Virus record (IMG/VR): IMGVR_UViG_3300017783_000003
Coordinates: 52,793 to 116,792 of that record
Length of the DNA stretch: 64,000 nucleotides
DNA from: a virus
Strand: one strand, 5' to 3'
Shown here one piece after another: positions 42,685 to 53,920 of the stretch; position 1 is the first letter of the stretch; each line of letters begins with the position of its first letter. Below the pieces are notes generated by a model, which worked only from the letters and a program-made list of their open reading frames with translations, was not told the DNA's origin and made no database searches. The position numbers and the translations under genes were made by a program.

Positions 42685-45600
42685 ATGAGTTTTCAGTTTA
42701 ATTCTGATAAGGAAATTTTAAGGGCGGTTAACCCATCAGTTATCGCAGACCAATCTTATACGATTCGTGCTGGAACTGGGTCAACAGAAAAAGAAATATT
42801 TAGAGCACAGTTAGACTCAGTAACCAACTTACCTAGAGTTGGTATTAATAGAACTGGTAAAAGAGTTGAAAGAATTGATGTTCCTGATGGACAAGGTGGT
42901 AGTGGGTACACCTTAGTTCCTTCAGTTGAATTATCTGCTCCAACTTTAGATGGTGGTCGTCAAGCATTAGCATCGGCTGCAATTTTTAATGGTGAAGTTA
43001 GTGCAATTATTGTTGATGATCCAGGTGATGGTTACGAACTAGCACCAACGGTAGAAGTTACTGGTGGTAATGGTGTAGGTGCTGTTGGTATTTCATTCCT
43101 AGATACCGTTGATTTTGAACTTGATATTAATGGTGCTATTAGAACATCAACGTCTATCATTTCTGATACGGCAAGAATCCTAAACCTTGATATTGATAAT
43201 TTTATCACTCCAGATGCTAATTTTAGAGCACCTAATTTAAAAACTTATATCAATAATACTGGTGTCCTCTGGGCACCAAGTGTTATTGTACTAAAAAATA
43301 CATTTAGATATTTTGGTGGTAATATATATCAGGTACTTGAAACTGGTACTACTGGAACTGCTGCTCCCACACATAACGATGGTATTGAATTAAACGGAAC
43401 TGCATCCTTAAAACATGTTGGTTTCCGAATTGTTGATGATACCCAACCGTTCTTTGAAGAAACTGGAGAAGCGGGGGTATATCCAAGGTCTATCACTCCA
43501 TTGCTTGGTGATAAGTCCGATAAGATTGCAACTACTGAATACGTCCTCAACCTAGCAACGAATGACGTTGGTGGTCGTGTTTACGTTTCACAGCAGATTG
43601 GTAGTGACGACAATGATGGTCGTTCTGCTGTTGCTCCTGTAAGAACAATTAAAAAGGCATGTCAGGAAGCATGGAAAACTCCTGGCGTCAAAGAAACGAT
43701 TATCGTTGCTGGTGGTGACTATCTAGAAGATAACCCAATTTCCATTCCCCCAGACGCATCGGTTGTTGGTGATAACCTACGTTTGGTTCTCATCCGTCCA
43801 GCCAATCCAAGAAAGCACATTTTCAAGTTTGGTGATAAAAACTACGTTACTGGTGTTACTTATCGTGACCAAATTGATTCCAATGGTGATTCTGTCGCAA
43901 CTTGGGACTTTGCGATGGTCTTTGACGACAAGCAAAGAATTGATATCGACACTTCCTCAAACGGAGACTTTGGATTAAGTTTCCCAGTTGGTCATCAAAT
44001 CTTTGGTCCTAACCGTGAAAGAGTTACTTTCCAAACAAACACTGGTTTAAACCAACTTGTAGCAGGTCTATCTTTACGAGGTGTCAACACTGGTTCAACC
44101 GCATTAATTAATGAAGTAACATTCAATCAAGTTACAGGTGTTCAAGCATACATTTCGGGTACTGCTAATATTGAAATCCTGAGTGGTTCTTTTATCTCTG
44201 GCGAAACATTTGAATACTTTATTGTTACCCCATACACACCAACAGATGTAACTTACGATCCTCAAACTGGTATCTCTCAGTTTACTGTTCCAAACCACGG
44301 TTTTGCTGACGGTGATAAGATTCGCATTAATATCGAATCTCTTGGATATACCTGTGATATGGATGGTAACACCAATATCAAATACTATCCAAGATCTTCT
44401 GACCCTGCAGCAAACCAGTTTTTAACTATCAGTGCTGCAACAACTAATACATTTGAACTTGATGTAGGCGATTCACAAAATATTAATCATCAAGTATCTT
44501 ATGCAACATATGATACCGCATCTGGTGTTGCTGTTCTAACTATTGGTACACATACTCTAGGTGTAGGAACTTCAATCAAACTAAGAACGGAATCTCTTGG
44601 ATTCTCATGTTCTAAAGATGGTTATTCTAGTGTCCACTTCTATCCAAGGGCTACTGACCCAGCATATGATACTGCGATAGAAATTTTAGAAGTAACCTCA
44701 ACTACTATCACAATTAATGTAGGTGCATCTGGACCTGACGATCAATATGTACATGCATATGATAGTTCGTTAGCAAATGCTGTTATCTCTGGTGGTAATT
44801 ACCCCCATACATTTGTATCTGCAAGAGCAAATGCATTAGATTACTTAGATTCGGAATTTGAGTTTGTTTCTACTGACATTCAGTCAATTAGAGCAGAAGG
44901 TGAAATTGTATTTAGCAATGATCCAGGGGAGGTAGAATATCCTATTCCTAGGATTGACTTCTCTTTACAAGGAACTGCCGAAGTTGCTACTGGTGGATTT
45001 GAGTACGGATGGGATGGTGGTGGTCCAGAAGATCTGGGTGGCATTGTCTTCTATACTAATGAACTAATTGGTAGACAAAATGTTCATGATTTAAAAAATG
45101 GTCAAGAAATTTTAATTGAAGGTCTTCCTACTTCTAGTCCTGATTTATCATTCCTGAATGGCAGGCAAAGGATTTATAAAGTATTAGAAGATGCTGACGG
45201 TCGCTGCAGGCGTTTTGTAATTCCTAAGAAGACTAGTGTTATTACAGATTCTGATTTTGAACCTGGCAATCTAGCAAAAGTTACTTCAGCATCCAAGTCA
45301 ATAACAATGACATTGCTGAACTCGCCAAATAAATTTAATATGGCGACACCTGTAGCAAGAAGATTCCAAGATGCTTCCCTACAAATTAGAAACAACTTAG
45401 ACTACATTGCAGACGAAGTTGTTGGTAGAGTTAATGATGAATTTAAAAAAGAATACTTTGCTGCATATGATGTAGATGGTACACCATCACAACAATTTAC
45501 TCCCACAAATGTAACATATGATCCCGCTACAGGAGAGTCAATATTTACTGTTAATAATCATGGTCTTGTCGAGGGAGATGGTGTAAAGATTGAGGATGAT

Positions 45601-48600
45601 TCGATTGTGTTTACTTGTGCCATGGATGGCAACAACACCGAACATACCGCACCTCAGTCACACCACTATTCAAGTGGAAAAGCTCTGCCTATTATATCAA
45701 AAACTACCAATACATTTACTGTAAATGTCGGTGCTTCTGGTCCCGATCAGGTATACACTCCAACTGGAGCAACATATGATCCAGCAACTGGAGATCTGGT
45801 TTTAACCATTGGAGCACACCAACTTACACCAGGCGAAGGTATTGTCATTGACGACAATTCTTTGTTCTTCAAATGCACAATGGATGGTAATGACACTGCC
45901 AAGTCATACCCACGTCCTGGACACGACCTCTTTTCACAGAGATCTATCCCCATCAAAGAAATTTCAGAAACCACTATTACATGTAATGTTGGTGCTTCTG
46001 GGGGTAATAAGTATTACCAACCATCTGCTGTAAACTATGACGCTAGTAATGGTGACATGACTGTCACTGTAGGACAGCATGGTCTGCAAGTAGGTAAGCA
46101 TGTTGTTCTTGAAGACAACTCATTCACATTTACTTGTGATTTTAATGGCGATGGTAATACAACTCCAAAGTCATATCCACGTCCTGGATCTGATCCTTAT
46201 GCAGGTAAGTCGATCGCCATCACTGATGTTGGTTACACTTCTCACACTCCAACAGATGCAGTTTATGATGCTGCTGCTGGAACCATTCAATTCACCATGG
46301 CAAGTCATGGATTCTCCGATGGTGATTACATCATGGTTGAGGATGGATCTCTAGAATACACATGTGTTCTAGATGGAAATACTATTATTAAGGCATATCC
46401 AAGAACTAACTATGATTATGCAAGTAACCGTTACTTTGAGATTTCAAACGTAACTCAAAATGGATTTAGAATTGACATTGGCGCTTCTGATTACACGGGT
46501 ACTCACACCCTAATTAATATTGATCCTGATTCAATTAGAAGACAAGATGGTACATTTACCATTAATGTCGGAAACGCAGGTTCTGCAGCAGGTTCTACTC
46601 ATGTATTTGTAAGTGCTCAACCTGGAGCAATTAAATTTGAACCACAGTCCTTCCATACGTTCATAAGTGCTACGGCAAGTTCTGTTAAGCATCTACCACA
46701 GTCTGCACACACATTTGTAAGATCAGCAGCTAATTCTCTATCTATTGGTGGTGACGAGTTTAAACTATTCCTTGGACCATCCAGATTCATTCACGACTAT
46801 GTAAGTGGTGGAACAGTAACTTTCGGTGGATCTTCTTACAATATCACGAGTTTTACTTATGATAATATCGTAACTGGTTCTGCTACTATCACAACTGATA
46901 GTTCTATTCCAGGACTAGCAAACGATAGTATTGTACAACTTGCAGACATCTTACTTGAATGTACTGTCGATAACGTAGTTACTCAAAAGACATATCCAAG
47001 TTTCAACATTCCTGTTAGTGATAATAAGTGTCGTAGAGATATCAAGCATTTCTTGAATGCTGTTATCCGTGACCTTGAATATGGAAGCAACTATAATGTA
47101 ATTGATGCTGCTAAAAAATATATTCAAGGTACGCAAATTGCTACCTATATTGACAATGAAATTATTCAAACTGTACGTGCAATTGAGTATGCTAGAGAAC
47201 TAGCAATCTTTGCAATGCGTAAATGGAGAACTGGTACAGGTCTACCAACAGATCCAGTTTACACGTCACAGTATACTTCTTTAACTAGATATGTTGACGC
47301 ATCAATCTTAGAAGATCTAACAGAACCTGGAGTTGAGCATTGTGCAAACGTTAAGTCAGCAATCAATGTTCTGTCATATCTGTTTGTTGATGTTCTCACT
47401 AATGATGCAAATGGCACCAAGTTAGACGCAGGTTATCTAATTGCTAGAAATAGAGATTTTATTGCAGATGAAGCATTAGGCAAGACAGAATCTCAGTATC
47501 CAACTCTTGGTTTGGGTGACGTTAATCAAAGAAAATGTAGAAGAGATATTAATTATATTATCACTTCTCTAATTAGAGATATTATTCTTGGTGGAAATGC
47601 TGCTATTGTAACCAATGCAGAAGAATACTATAGTGGAACTATTTTAACTGGCATTCCAGAAGCACAGAGAGATGAAACTATCTATGCTTTTGAGCAAGTA
47701 AGAGATCTCTGTATCCTCGCTATGAGGAATTGGAAAACTCTCGGTGGTAGTGGTTCAACATACGCTCCAGTACATTCCCCAATCCCATTGTTCACTGATT
47801 CCAGCATCTTAGTTGACCAACTAGGAACTCCATATTGTGCAAATATCGAATCTGCGATCACAACTTCTTTCACACTACTGAACGATATTCTTCGTGGAGA
47901 CATTGCTCCTGGTGGTACAGTCAAGAACTTCGGCACACTTCTAGATACAGTTGATCTCTATAGTTATCCAGATGTAACCATCTATGATGCTAATGGTACT
48001 GTTCTAACACCACGTTCTGACTATGATGACTTCCCAATTATCGAAGCTTCTCCATATACACAGAATGCTTCTATTATTTCGTTCTTGGGTGGTGGCGGTG
48101 CTCTAATTGACGGTTCTAGAGTTAAGCAACCCAACTGCCCATTCCCAGGTCTGGAACTTGATGGTTCAGCAACATTCCCCAATCAGGGTAAGTCGATGGT
48201 TGCTGCGGCATTCACGATTGTATCCTTCGGTGGTATTGGATATAAAGTTATTAACGATGGTTACACTCAGTTGGTTTCGGTCTTCGTTATCTTCTGTTTC
48301 GATGGCGTTCTATCTGAGTCTGGTGGTTATGCATCTATCACCAACTCCGCAACTAACTTCGGTATATATGCTCTACGTGCTATTGGATTTAGAGATGAAG
48401 CATATGTATTTGACGTTGGTACTATCACTAACGTATCTGCTACTCCAACTGGTAGAACAATCTTTACTGTTGATGGTCTTGGAAGAGAACCTCTTGAGCA
48501 TTATGTCATTAAGATTGATGGGTTCGAGAATGTAAGTGCTGAAATTGAGTACTTTGTTGAAGCAGTTGATGCTGTAACAGTTGGTCCTCCTTTCTCAGCT

Positions 48601-51600
48601 CAACTCACAATCGACTCTGGTTCTGGTGGTGGTGCAGAGTTTAAGAATATCTCTACTCAGCAAGCAGTAACTACAACTTCTCTACAAGGAGAAACACTCA
48701 GACTACACAGACCATCTATTGTTAACTCGTCTTCACATACGTGGGAATTTGCGGGATCAGGAACTAACTACAACTCTCTACCTGAGAACGGTGGAACTAA
48801 AGTTGAAGCAAACGAACAGGTTTCTGAACAGTATGGTCGTGTATATGTCTCTGGTACTGACGAACTAGGCGACTTTAAAGTTGGTGTTTTCGCAAGAATT
48901 GAAAACAGAACTGGTAACATTACCTTCACAGGTACGGTTACAATCTCGGAAGTTGAATTCTTAAAACTAAAAGGTGGTGACGTTGTTGTTACTGGTTTCG
49001 ACGCATCGAACACACTAGGTGGTGCTAACTCAACTGACTCTAAACTACCTACACAGAAAGCAGTTAAAGACTACATTACAAATAATCTTGGACCTTTCAT
49101 CAACAAACCATACTCCACGAACGCAGTTCCTAGAGCATTGGTTGAACTTACTGATTCTGGTAAGATTTCTGTTGACCAAATCCCAGCACTAAGACCTTTC
49201 CAAGTCTTCACAGTTGCAGATGCAACAGAAAGAACTTCTATCGAAGGAGCACTTGCTGGTGATATTGCTATCCAACAAGACACATCAACTTCATTCATTC
49301 TTAATAATGATCTAGACAGTCTGTTTGTTTCTTTCCCTGTTGATCCTACAATTTCATTCACACTGGGTGATATCTTCACTGGTTCAACATCTAGTGCTCA
49401 AATTCAAGCCACTGAGTATAGACAAGGTTCTATATTCCAGATCATTATTACAGATCCTGGTTCTGGTTACACCTCCCCTCCTGTTATTACAATTAGTGGT
49501 GGACAACCAGCTGCTGGTAATATCCAAGCCGCTGCTGTAGCAGAGATTGCTAATGGTCAAGTTGTTGTTGTTGAAATCACTGAATTCAACGGTTTAGTTG
49601 GTGGTAAGGGATATACAGTACAACCAACAGTTACATTCTCTGCTCCATCTGGTTCTGGAACACAAGCAACAGGTAATGCTTTAATTGAGAACAGACTTTA
49701 CGGAGATATTGTTAACAGACAGAAGATGAGTGAGGCTGACGTTATTCAGTCTAGTGATCTTCCTCCAGTAAATATCAACGTTACTAGAGTTGTTAACACG
49801 TCTGCAAATGATACTAACAACTGGGTATCTCTATCATCTGATCAGATTGCAGCAAACCAGATTGCATCTGGTGTTATTGAAACTGCTCGTTTGGCAATCA
49901 ATTCTGCCGCTGCAAACTCATTCACGTTCTTACGTGGAGACCAATCATATGCTCTTGCAGTTCAGTCTTTGAAGGGTGCTGAGACTAGATACTTTGCTAC
50001 ACTATTCAGTGATGCGAGTATTGGTAGTCAGCAGTTAATCTTCACCACTAACGCAGATACATTACTTGGTCACGAAGTTGTGGCTAATATAGTTGGTATT
50101 CAAGCAAACACAAGTATTCAAGGTGTTCTGACAACTGGCGGTCTAACAACCGTATCTATGTCCAACCCATTGATGGCAACAATTCCTGCGGGAACTGTCA
50201 TTGAATTCCAACGTGGTGCTTCTCCAATCACTTTCGAGTCTTCTTATACTCAAGGTAGTTTTGTAGACAACATTGTTATTGCTGATGGTGGATCTGGTTT
50301 CACTGATGGTCAATATTTCTCTCAACTTCTAAGCGGTGGTACGGGCACAGGTCTAAAAGGAAACATTATTGTTTCTGGTGGTGAAATTACTGAACTTACC
50401 GTAACTGACGGTGGATTAAACTATAATGCCGACTTTAACGTCACATCTTTACCTGCAGATGTTGGATCTGGTGTTGGTCTTATTTTACAAGCAAAAGTCA
50501 GTACAGTTAACAAACAGTATGCTAATGTTTCTATTGACATTCTTCGTGCTACTGATCAAACTATTACTGCTGATAAGTATGGCACAATTGGTGTTGCTAG
50601 GTTTAGAAAAGAACAGTTTGAAATTGGTGAAGCTGGAAATGGTTCGATTCGACTAAAAACTGGTGCCGATAGTCTTCTTGATGCTGACTTACTAGATGGT
50701 GTGCAAGGTGCTTACTATCTAAATGCTTCAAACCTGAACTCAGGTACTCTGCCATCAGACCGTATGGCAGGTACATATAATATCAGTATCTCAGGTCAAT
50801 CTGGTAATACCCTGAGACTTATCACTGGTACAACTAACCCAACGTCTTCACCATCTCCCAACCTGTTCTCTGCTGGTATTATTGCTTCCACCAGAAACAA
50901 TACTGCGGATGGTCTGCTTGACGGTGGTTCAAGACACCTAGTAATGACGATCAGGAACTTTGGTTCTGGATTCGATGCTACTGGTGGTGGCGCTAGACAG
51001 TTAGGTTTCACAGATAATGACAACATGTGGATCCGTGGTTCTGGAACCACTCTTGATGATTGGGGTTCATGGGCTAAGGTTTGGACCTCCATTAACGATG
51101 GTCCTGGTACTGATCTTGATGCAGATAAACTAGATAACCGTCAAGGTATCTGGTATCAGAATGCGTTGAACATGAACTTTGGTTCTCTATCTGACAATAG
51201 ACTTCCAGATTATTTCACTGCCAAATCTGTTAAAGATAGTATTGATCTCTTAGCAAATGCTGGAAAAATTAGATATAAAATTTATATCTCTGGTAGTATT
51301 TTAACTTCTACTCCATTCTTGCCTGGTAATCCAGTCAATTTGTACAACAACCTCGCACAAGCTGTTGGTGAGATTCAAATTACTCAAATTATTACTAACG
51401 ACGAAAGCGACAACTTTAATGATTACACAATCATTTATGGTGTACTACAGTCTGGTACTTTTGTTGGCGCAGAAACGATTGGCGTAGCAAACAACCGTGT
51501 TATTTTCAATGACTTTACTGTAGATTCTGCGGGAACTTTCCAGGTTGCAAGACTTGAAAGTGATGGTGGTACTGCTAACCTCAGACTTGGTAGAAAAGAT

Positions 51601-53160
51601 GGAGTTGCTTCTTCGCCAGGTATTTACTTCAGATCTTCTACAGATGCAGCAGCAAACTATAATACTGCTATTATTGCAACTGGTGGTAGTGGTACAGACT
51701 CAAGTGGTACTTTAGATGTTCAGGTTGTAAATTCTGATGGTTTCTCAATCAACGGCAATACAGTTTGGAATACTGGTAACATCACATTCAATACAACTAG
51801 TGTGGCATCGACTGGTGTTATTCGTGATGCTAGTGGTGGATTTGGTTCTGGAACTATTACATTAGATGCTGGTTCTGAAATTGTAGGTTCTTCTTCACTA
51901 AACGTACTGAAGTCTGGTGATACAATGTCTGGTCCGTTGATTATCACGGGCATTCTTGAATCAGCTCAAGCACTAAGTATTTCTGGTCGAGGAGACTTCT
52001 TAAGCAACATTACAGTTGCTAAAGATATATCAGTTGCAACCGACACTTTATATGTTGATTCCTCAGATAGACGTGTCGCTATTGGTCACAACAATCCATT
52101 ATCACTCTTCCATGTCATCAGTCCTAATGATGGATCTTTAGAAGGTCTTGATGCTTGGGCAATTTTTGAAGAACAGACTAATAACCATGGAAGAATTCAA
52201 TTTGGTTATTCTTCTGGATCTCCACAGATCGGACTTAGTGATAGAACAGACGATCAATTCTGGGCATTAGGTGCGGACGATTCGGATGTAGGTTACTTCA
52301 CTGTTTCCTTTGACGGAACTTCTGTTCCAACAGTCGCTTCATCTGCTTCTACTGGATCTAATTCTGGTGCAGTTAGATTACAACTTAGCAGCACTGGCAC
52401 ATTGTTCTTAGGAACATCTGGAACAACTGCTACTGATTACAAACTACATGTTGCTGGTAACATCTACACTTCAACAAAACTTCTTATTAATGATGCCTCG
52501 AACAATAACGGTGCTCCAATCGAGTTCAAAGGATCTACTGGATTCAGGAACTTCAGAATTGGTAACCAGTTAGTTGGAGATGATATCTTCGAGATCTCAC
52601 CTTCCGACACTGCTGGTGGCGTTGACTGGAGTTCAACTCCTGCTTTGGCAATCCTGGGGTCATCTAATCAAATTGCAATCAACACCACTAACTTTAGTGG
52701 AACCGATCCAGAAGATAGCACTGAAAGAGAATATCAACTCAACGTTCAGGGTGACGTTAACTTCAATGGTCAATTGTTCCAGAACAATGCGGAGTTTGTT
52801 ACTTCACGTTGGACTGAATCCGCAAATGAGACTGATATCTTTAGAGCATCTAAAGTTTGGATCAATGCTGATCCTACTGTATCTGGATTTACTGGAAATC
52901 CATCTTATGGACTGCAGGTTTCTGCAAGTCTGGGAATCGATGGAGCTACATTCAGCAGTGGTGCAAATACAGATGTATTCTATGTTAACGGTGATCGTCA
53001 GTATATTGATACTTACGGAGTCTTCAAGACTAATAGAAACGTTATTAATGAGAACATCACAATTCCAGCAAATACCAACGCTATGAGTGCTGGTCCCTTG
53101 ACTATAAATAATAATAAGACAATCACCATTTCTGCAGGTTCTTCCTGGTCCGTCGTATAA
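42685..53160 (+). CDS. Giant tail-fibre-like structural protein
   Basis: 3491 residues. N-terminal 'NSDKEILRAVNPSVIADQSY' is the typical start of the giant cyanophage fibre proteins. Gly-Tyr modules occur at about 73-140 and 2250-2330. 'GGRVYVSQQIGSDDNDGRSA' and 'VRTIKKACQEAWKTPGVKE' (about 297-335) look like the entry into a pectin-lyase-like beta helix. Six repeats of a 'H.l..Gd.v.i...s..fTC.mDGN...k.YPR' unit span about 518-1268. The C-terminal third has fibre motifs ('TQKAVKDYI', 'VWNTGNITFNTT', 'KLHVAGNIYTSTKL'). No C-terminal peptidase or chaperone is evident. Likely a long tail fibre or baseplate spike arm that bears or anchors the adhesins encoded next. Confidence 0.82.
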   Translation: MSFQFNSDKEILRAVNPSVIADQSYTIRAGTGSTEKEIFRAQLDSVTNLPRVGINRTGKRVERIDVPDGQGGSGYTLVPSVELSAPTLDGGRQALASAAIFNGEVSAIIVDDPGDGYELAPTVEVTGGNGVGAVGISFLDTVDFELDINGAIRTSTSIISDTARILNLDIDNFITPDANFRAPNLKTYINNTGVLWAPSVIVLKNTFRYFGGNIYQVLETGTTGTAAPTHNDGIELNGTASLKHVGFRIVDDTQPFFEETGEAGVYPRSITPLLGDKSDKIATTEYVLNLATNDVGGRVYVSQQIGSDDNDGRSAVAPVRTIKKACQEAWKTPGVKETIIVAGGDYLEDNPISIPPDASVVGDNLRLVLIRPANPRKHIFKFGDKNYVTGVTYRDQIDSNGDSVATWDFAMVFDDKQRIDIDTSSNGDFGLSFPVGHQIFGPNRERVTFQTNTGLNQLVAGLSLRGVNTGSTALINEVTFNQVTGVQAYISGTANIEILSGSFISGETFEYFIVTPYTPTDVTYDPQTGISQFTVPNHGFADGDKIRINIESLGYTCDMDGNTNIKYYPRSSDPAANQFLTISAATTNTFELDVGDSQNINHQVSYATYDTASGVAVLTIGTHTLGVGTSIKLRTESLGFSCSKDGYSSVHFYPRATDPAYDTAIEILEVTSTTITINVGASGPDDQYVHAYDSSLANAVISGGNYPHTFVSARANALDYLDSEFEFVSTDIQSIRAEGEIVFSNDPGEVEYPIPRIDFSLQGTAEVATGGFEYGWDGGGPEDLGGIVFYTNELIGRQNVHDLKNGQEILIEGLPTSSPDLSFLNGRQRIYKVLEDADGRCRRFVIPKKTSVITDSDFEPGNLAKVTSASKSITMTLLNSPNKFNMATPVARRFQDASLQIRNNLDYIADEVVGRVNDEFKKEYFAAYDVDGTPSQQFTPTNVTYDPATGESIFTVNNHGLVEGDGVKIEDDSIVFTCAMDGNNTEHTAPQSHHYSSGKALPIISKTTNTFTVNVGASGPDQVYTPTGATYDPATGDLVLTIGAHQLTPGEGIVIDDNSLFFKCTMDGNDTAKSYPRPGHDLFSQRSIPIKEISETTITCNVGASGGNKYYQPSAVNYDASNGDMTVTVGQHGLQVGKHVVLEDNSFTFTCDFNGDGNTTPKSYPRPGSDPYAGKSIAITDVGYTSHTPTDAVYDAAAGTIQFTMASHGFSDGDYIMVEDGSLEYTCVLDGNTIIKAYPRTNYDYASNRYFEISNVTQNGFRIDIGASDYTGTHTLINIDPDSIRRQDGTFTINVGNAGSAAGSTHVFVSAQPGAIKFEPQSFHTFISATASSVKHLPQSAHTFVRSAANSLSIGGDEFKLFLGPSRFIHDYVSGGTVTFGGSSYNITSFTYDNIVTGSATITTDSSIPGLANDSIVQLADILLECTVDNVVTQKTYPSFNIPVSDNKCRRDIKHFLNAVIRDLEYGSNYNVIDAAKKYIQGTQIATYIDNEIIQTVRAIEYARELAIFAMRKWRTGTGLPTDPVYTSQYTSLTRYVDASILEDLTEPGVEHCANVKSAINVLSYLFVDVLTNDANGTKLDAGYLIARNRDFIADEALGKTESQYPTLGLGDVNQRKCRRDINYIITSLIRDIILGGNAAIVTNAEEYYSGTILTGIPEAQRDETIYAFEQVRDLCILAMRNWKTLGGSGSTYAPVHSPIPLFTDSSILVDQLGTPYCANIESAITTSFTLLNDILRGDIAPGGTVKNFGTLLDTVDLYSYPDVTIYDANGTVLTPRSDYDDFPIIEASPYTQNASIISFLGGGGALIDGSRVKQPNCPFPGLELDGSATFPNQGKSMVAAAFTIVSFGGIGYKVINDGYTQLVSVFVIFCFDGVLSESGGYASITNSATNFGIYALRAIGFRDEAYVFDVGTITNVSATPTGRTIFTVDGLGREPLEHYVIKIDGFENVSAEIEYFVEAVDAVTVGPPFSAQLTIDSGSGGGAEFKNISTQQAVTTTSLQGETLRLHRPSIVNSSSHTWEFAGSGTNYNSLPENGGTKVEANEQVSEQYGRVYVSGTDELGDFKVGVFARIENRTGNITFTGTVTISEVEFLKLKGGDVVVTGFDASNTLGGANSTDSKLPTQKAVKDYITNNLGPFINKPYSTNAVPRALVELTDSGKISVDQIPALRPFQVFTVADATERTSIEGALAGDIAIQQDTSTSFILNNDLDSLFVSFPVDPTISFTLGDIFTGSTSSAQIQATEYRQGSIFQIIITDPGSGYTSPPVITISGGQPAAGNIQAAAVAEIANGQVVVVEITEFNGLVGGKGYTVQPTVTFSAPSGSGTQATGNALIENRLYGDIVNRQKMSEADVIQSSDLPPVNINVTRVVNTSANDTNNWVSLSSDQIAANQIASGVIETARLAINSAAANSFTFLRGDQSYALAVQSLKGAETRYFATLFSDASIGSQQLIFTTNADTLLGHEVVANIVGIQANTSIQGVLTTGGLTTVSMSNPLMATIPAGTVIEFQRGASPITFESSYTQGSFVDNIVIADGGSGFTDGQYFSQLLSGGTGTGLKGNIIVSGGEITELTVTDGGLNYNADFNVTSLPADVGSGVGLILQAKVSTVNKQYANVSIDILRATDQTITADKYGTIGVARFRKEQFEIGEAGNGSIRLKTGADSLLDADLLDGVQGAYYLNASNLNSGTLPSDRMAGTYNISISGQSGNTLRLITGTTNPTSSPSPNLFSAGIIASTRNNTADGLLDGGSRHLVMTIRNFGSGFDATGGGARQLGFTDNDNMWIRGSGTTLDDWGSWAKVWTSINDGPGTDLDADKLDNRQGIWYQNALNMNFGSLSDNRLPDYFTAKSVKDSIDLLANAGKIRYKIYISGSILTSTPFLPGNPVNLYNNLAQAVGEIQITQIITNDESDNFNDYTIIYGVLQSGTFVGAETIGVANNRVIFNDFTVDSAGTFQVARLESDGGTANLRLGRKDGVASSPGIYFRSSTDAAANYNTAIIATGGSGTDSSGTLDVQVVNSDGFSINGNTVWNTGNITFNTTSVASTGVIRDASGGFGSGTITLDAGSEIVGSSSLNVLKSGDTMSGPLIITGILESAQALSISGRGDFLSNITVAKDISVATDTLYVDSSDRRVAIGHNNPLSLFHVISPNDGSLEGLDAWAIFEEQTNNHGRIQFGYSSGSPQIGLSDRTDDQFWALGADDSDVGYFTVSFDGTSVPTVASSASTGSNSGAVRLQLSSTGTLFLGTSGTTATDYKLHVAGNIYTSTKLLINDASNNNGAPIEFKGSTGFRNFRIGNQLVGDDIFEISPSDTAGGVDWSSTPALAILGSSNQIAINTTNFSGTDPEDSTEREYQLNVQGDVNFNGQLFQNNAEFVTSRWTESANETDIFRASKVWINADPTVSGFTGNPSYGLQVSASLGIDGATFSSGANTDVFYVNGDRQYIDTYGVFKTNRNVINENITIPANTNAMSAGPLTINNNKTITISAGSSWSVV
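44238..46490 (+). repeat. Six coding repeats with TC-x-MDGN-x-YPR core
   Basis: Protein repeats in the 42685 gene, 70-90 residues each. Two lie at about 44238-44735 and four at about 45501-46490. Each starts with 'TYDPATG'-like strand text, then His-Gly and Gly-Asp, then 'FTCxMDGN' and 'YPR', and ends 'VGAS'. The single conserved Cys per copy and Asp/Asn-rich loop may bind Ca2+ or form cross-links. Copies differ enough to be old. Confidence 0.75.
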
Positions 53161-53166
53161 AAAACT

Positions 53167-53919
53167 ATGAGTACAATATTTGTAAATAGTATCAAGGCGT
53201 CTACTGGCAATACTGTGACCATTCCAAATGGTCATGCATTGCAAATAGGTACTAAAGTCCTTGACCAAAACGCTATTCTGCCAACAACAACTGGCAACGA
53301 GGGTAAATTAATTTACTCGGATGGAACTAGCTTCATTTATTCTGATTATGGTGCTAGTAATATGATAACGTTTACTGCAAACGGAACGTATACACCTTCG
53401 CCATCTACTAGATTAGCATATGTAAGAGTTGTCGGTGGTGGAGGCGGAGGTACTAGTTATTCGGAAACTGGTGGATCTGGAGGATATGCTGAAGGTTACA
53501 TTAGTATGGATGGTGTTAGTAGTGTAAGCATTACTGTCGGTGGTGGTGGTAATGGTACTACTTACTCTGGTGCATCTGCACAAGGAGGAACAACATCATT
53601 CGGATCTTACCTTTCTGCTACAGGAGGAAATGGTGCCAATTCTAACCACAGACATTGTGGTGGTACTGGTGGACTAGGATCTGGTGGTATGCTCGCCATC
53701 TATGGCGGTGGTGGTTGTGGTCACGGTCGTTATAATGGTAAAGGTGGAACAAATTACTTCGGTGGAGGGGGTCCAGGTGGACATCCAAACGGAGGAAGAT
53801 ATGCAAATAACAACCAAGAGATTGCTGCTCCTGGTGCGGGTGGTGCCTGTGGATGGGCTGGTAGTCATGGAGGAGCAAAAGGTAAAGGCGGTCTCGTCGT
53901 AGTAATGGAGTACATGTAA
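53167..53919 (+). CDS. Glycine-rich adhesin-like protein, copy 1
   Basis: 250 residues. N-terminal part 'MSTIFVNSIKASTGNTVTIP' attaches to fibres in many marine phages; 'GKLIYSDGTSFIYSDYG' follows. From residue about 90 to the end it is a Gly-rich domain ('RVVGGGGGGTSYSETGGSGG', 'NHRHCGGTGGLGSGG', 'GGHPNGGRYANN') like the polyglycine-II adhesins (T-even gp38 type). The conserved 'HRHCGG' is shared with the two following genes. It probably sits at a fibre tip and binds the host receptor. Confidence 0.75.
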   Translation: MSTIFVNSIKASTGNTVTIPNGHALQIGTKVLDQNAILPTTTGNEGKLIYSDGTSFIYSDYGASNMITFTANGTYTPSPSTRLAYVRVVGGGGGGTSYSETGGSGGYAEGYISMDGVSSVSITVGGGGNGTTYSGASAQGGTTSFGSYLSATGGNGANSNHRHCGGTGGLGSGGMLAIYGGGGCGHGRYNGKGGTNYFGGGGPGGHPNGGRYANNNQEIAAPGAGGACGWAGSHGGAKGKGGLVVVMEYM

Positions 53920-53920
53920 A

